Virus record (IMG/VR): IMGVR_UViG_3300043466_000321
Span: 1 to 32,366 of that record
Length of the DNA stretch: 32,366 bases
Origin: a virus
Strand: one strand, 5' to 3'
Part shown: positions 30,771-32,366 of the stretch, in pieces
Numbering within the stretch: position 1 is the stretch's first letter
How the letters are laid out: each line of letters opens with the position of its first letter
Position numbers and translations under genes: made by a program
Notes under the pieces: generated by a model
Told to the model about the DNA's origin: nothing
What the model saw: only the letters and a program-made list of their open reading frames with translations
Database searches by the model: none

Positions 30771-31334
30771 TTATTTATTTGTTATTGTGTAATCTATTAA
30801 TGTTTCTATATCGTCACCAAATGCTTTTATTAAATCAGTATCTATGTATTTTTTATATCCTGCTTCAAATGGTTTAGTAAAAAATAAACTTGGTTTAATT
30901 CCTCTTGCCCAAATATTCTTTGCTATTATCATTCCTATTGATTTATAATTGCCTTTAGTATATTTTCCTTTTGCATCCCTTAAACGTATATTTCTTTGCT
31001 TTGCCCAAACTTCTATTAATGAACTTGGTGGTCTTTTAGTTTTAAATTTAAATCTACTATTTGGTGCTTGTTGTCCTCTTATCTTTGCATTCTTTGATAC
31101 TTGACTTGGGTCTGCACCTTTAACACCTTCATCTTGATAAAAGCCATAATCAGGCATTGAGAAACCTAATAAGAAATAATCATTTTCATATAATATTTCC
31201 CCTTTAATTTCATTATAAAGTCTTTTAGAAACGTTCTTATTGCCTTTAGATAAATTACTTCTTGCTTGTTGAATAACATATTTTTTATATGCTTCTAAAA
31301 CTTCTTTTGTAGATGTTAAATTATTAGCATTCAT
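30771..31334 (-). CDS. HK97 gp10-like neck/tail-completion protein
   Basis: 187 aa. YGFYQDEGVKGADPS (about 84-98) and a helical, basic middle (PPSSLIEVWAKQRNIRLRDA) precede KNIWARGIKPSLFFTKPFEA. The Y-x-F-x-D-x-G-V-x-G and RGI-x-PS-x-F motifs occur in gp10-like proteins that join head to tail. It overlaps the upstream gene by 11 bases. Confidence 0.72.
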   Translation of the reverse strand: MNANNLTSTKEVLEAYKKYVIQQARSNLSKGNKNVSKRLYNEIKGEILYENDYFLLGFSMPDYGFYQDEGVKGADPSQVSKNAKIRGQQAPNSRFKFKTKRPPSSLIEVWAKQRNIRLRDAKGKYTKGNYKSIGMIIAKNIWARGIKPSLFFTKPFEAGYKKYIDTDLIKAFGDDIETLIDYTITNK

Positions 31335-31791
31335 TTTCGCAACTTGTCATTTCATTAGCAACCATAACATCAAATGTAACAGTCCAACCAGCTATTTTAT
31401 TTTCAAACCTATCTACAAATGGTTCACAATTTGGTGTACCTTGTAATTGATATAAATCATCAAATAAACTTCCTCTTCTTAATACTTCTAATAATCTATT
31501 AATAACCATTAGTTGTGTATGCAGTACATCTTGTTCATTATCATTTGTTAAAAATTGGTCTGTTTGTTCAGTCTTACTAAAATCTACAACATCCATACAT
31601 AGAACTGATATATTAAATATCCAAACATTGCCATTGTATTGTGCATTGTTTACAATTATATGTGACAAAGGAAATATAGTTTGCTTATTTAAATCTATTT
31701 CAAATATATCACCTGAAGAAACTGTATTAACAAATATATCTTTATATAGTTGGTCTTTAATTGCTGTTGTTATTTGATAAAATCCTTTCAT
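31324..31791 (-). CDS. Tail terminator-like or tail-completion protein, 155 aa
   Basis: MKGFYQITTAIKDQLYKDIF... then SGDIFEIDLNKQTIFPLSHI, WIFNISVLCMDVVDF, MVINRLLEVLRRGSLFDDL and GWTVTFDVMVANEMTSCE. The alternation of strands and one long helix resembles tail terminator proteins of siphophages, but the sequence is not diagnostic. Its ATG overlaps the stop of the -1 frame of the chaperone gene (TAATG), which supports that frame as genuine. Confidence 0.65.
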   Translation of the reverse strand: MKGFYQITTAIKDQLYKDIFVNTVSSGDIFEIDLNKQTIFPLSHIIVNNAQYNGNVWIFNISVLCMDVVDFSKTEQTDQFLTNDNEQDVLHTQLMVINRLLEVLRRGSLFDDLYQLQGTPNCEPFVDRFENKIAGWTVTFDVMVANEMTSCENEC

Positions 31792-32042
31792 TATTTATTT
31801 CTGATTAATTCTGTTTCTATTTGGTTCTTTTCTTTCTCAAATGTTAAAAATGTTAATGCAACTGATAATCGAAGTCTGGAAACATCTTCAAATCTTCTAA
31901 CATCGCCTTGAGCGATAGCATAGAATGATGAATACCAACCCCATTTACTTCCAAATTGTGATTGTTTACTATATTCTGAAACTCCTTGTTGTTCTCCAAA
32001 TAGTGTATCGTAGACTTCAATAATTCGTTGCCTAAATTGTAA
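31791..32042 (-). CDS. Tail assembly chaperone, -1 frameshift extension
   Basis: 83 codons in the -1 frame, from TTA at 32042 to TAA at 31793-31791. The predicted peptide begins LQFRQRIIEVYDTLFGEQQG and includes SKWGWYSSFYAIAQGDVRRF and SVALTFLTFEKEKNQIETEL. It contains no ATG, GTG or TTG start, so only a frameshift from the upstream frame can produce it. Codons end in A or T as in normal genes here, and the stop has the TAATG overlap. The fusion protein would be 246 aa (163 shared plus 83). This parallels lambda gpG/gpGT. Confidence 0.75.
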   Translation of the reverse strand, partial: LQFRQRIIEVYDTLFGEQQGVSEYSKQSQFGSKWGWYSSFYAIAQGDVRRFEDVSRLRLSVALTFLTFEKEKNQIETELIRNK

Positions 32043-32366
32043 AAAAAAACCACCGCACCTAATGCTACATCAACTGGCATAAACTTCATTACATCACAAT
32101 AGGTATAACTGCCATTGTATTCTTCTATTTTATATTTATCTTTTAACTTCTTTGTTATTGGTCTGTATAATACCGCCATTGCATTATGCATCTTATCCCA
32201 ATCACCAATGTACTTATCTAAATCAGTATATTCACCTAATGTAATTTCATCAAGGTTAGTTATAAAACCAAATTCAGTATTACCTAATTTAAATATTCTT
32301 TTCAATTCATATTTTTGATTGAATAGATTTGATAGGTTAATTGTTATTTCATTAACATCTTTGTAA
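31853..32366 (-). CDS. Tail assembly chaperone, zero-frame C-terminal part
   Basis: This continues the gene that starts at 291 on the joined circle, ending at 31853-31855. The zero-frame product totals 225 aa. After residue 163 it ends with 62 residues unique to this frame (YNLGNELLKSTIHYLENNKE onward to DYQLH). It shares DNA with the -1 extension for 62 codons. The zero-frame tail uses more G- and C-ending codons than usual here. Whether it is a functional alternative or simply what is left when no shift occurs is unclear. Confidence 0.7.
   Translation of the reverse strand, partial: YKDVNEITINLSNLFNQKYELKRIFKLGNTEFGFITNLDEITLGEYTDLDKYIGDWDKMHNAMAVLYRPITKKLKDKYKIEEYNGSYTYCDVMKFMPVDVALGAVVFFYNLGNELLKSTIHYLENNKEFQNIVNNHNLEVNGVGIHHSMLSLKAMLEDLKMFPDFDYQLH
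32042..32048 (-). promoter_or_regulatory. Slippery heptamer T TTT TTT for -1 frameshifting
   Basis: A run of nine T residues on the minus strand (32049-32041) includes T TTT TTT in the zero frame (GTT TTT TTT TAC). Slipping back one base makes the next codon TTA and opens the 83-codon extension. No strong downstream stem-loop was obvious. A single-base error in the homopolymer is the competing explanation. Confidence 0.65.
32240..32366. repeat. 127-bp terminal direct repeat, right copy
   Basis: Exact repeat of 1-127. The junction falls inside the tail assembly chaperone gene, which is intact only when the copies are merged. Confidence 0.95.

Noticed and set aside
32041-32049. Possibility that the chaperone frameshift is only a sequencing error in the T run
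   Set aside because: Kept as an alternative, not as the main call. Both flanking frames are open, and the parallel with lambda G/GT is close, but only raw reads can settle it.
1-32366. Search for tRNA genes, integrase, repressor, CRISPR repeats and transposases
   Set aside because: None recognised by eye. No cloverleaf-like GC-rich segment, no tyrosine or serine recombinase motifs, no repeat-spacer pattern. Weak tRNAs could be missed without a dedicated scan.

Overview
This window looks like the complete genome of a small, tailed double-stranded DNA phage of the siphovirus type (tape measure and tail tube present, no contractile sheath seen). The first 127 bases (1-127) recur exactly as the last 127 (32240-32366). 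Joining the ends closes a gene that runs across the junction, so the molecule is best read as a 32239-bp circle, or a circularly permuted genome assembled as one. The likely host is a member of the Bacteroidota, probably Flavobacterium-like. DNA is very AT-rich, promoters match the Bacteroidota -7 box TAnnTTTG, leaders are A-rich with weak or no Shine-Dalgarno, and many structural proteins look like those of flavobacterial siphophages. No integrase, repressor, tRNA, CRISPR array or insertion sequence was recognised, which suggests a strictly lytic phage.

Every convincing gene lies on the minus strand, so the map reads from high to low coordinates. Across the joined ends, a tail module comes first: a tail assembly chaperone with a probable -1 frameshift, neck/tail-completion proteins, two large tail-tip proteins, and the tape measure (31.8-25.1 kb). 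The head module follows: XkdF-type protease, helical and scaffold-like proteins, major capsid protein, probable tail tube protein, portal and connector (25.0-18.5 kb). Next come fibre proteins (18.4-14.8 kb) and a compact lysis cassette of holin-like protein, M15 peptidase and one-piece spanin (14.8-13.4 kb). An AT-rich intergenic zone with direct repeats separates lysis from the early genes.

The early region (13.2-6.8 kb) holds NinG, an ERF annealing protein, SSB, a RecA-like ATPase, a sigma-like factor, a DUF3310 protein and a PD-(D/E)XK exonuclease, with many tiny genes between them. At 6.8-4.4 kb lies a four-gene nucleotide/DNA-modification-like cassette: a DUF6378-like protein, a SAM methyltransferase, a thymidylate-synthase-fold protein whose substrate-discriminating Asn is replaced by Asp (as in dCMP hydroxymethylases), and a GIY-YIG/MazG fusion. 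A stand-alone DnaA domain-IV-like protein, several small genes and the terminase subunits (2.6-1.1 kb) complete the circle.

Two regulatory features stand out. Four promoters share a duplicated GTTAAA box with exactly 11-nt periodicity, and three of them also share a fixed 26-nt spacing to the -7 box. Intrinsic terminators punctuate the transcript after NinG, SSB, the 8.4-kb gene cluster, the capsid gene, the tail tube gene and the small gene preceding the tail operon. No DNA polymerase or primase is visible, so replication probably depends on host enzymes recruited by phage initiator and loader proteins.
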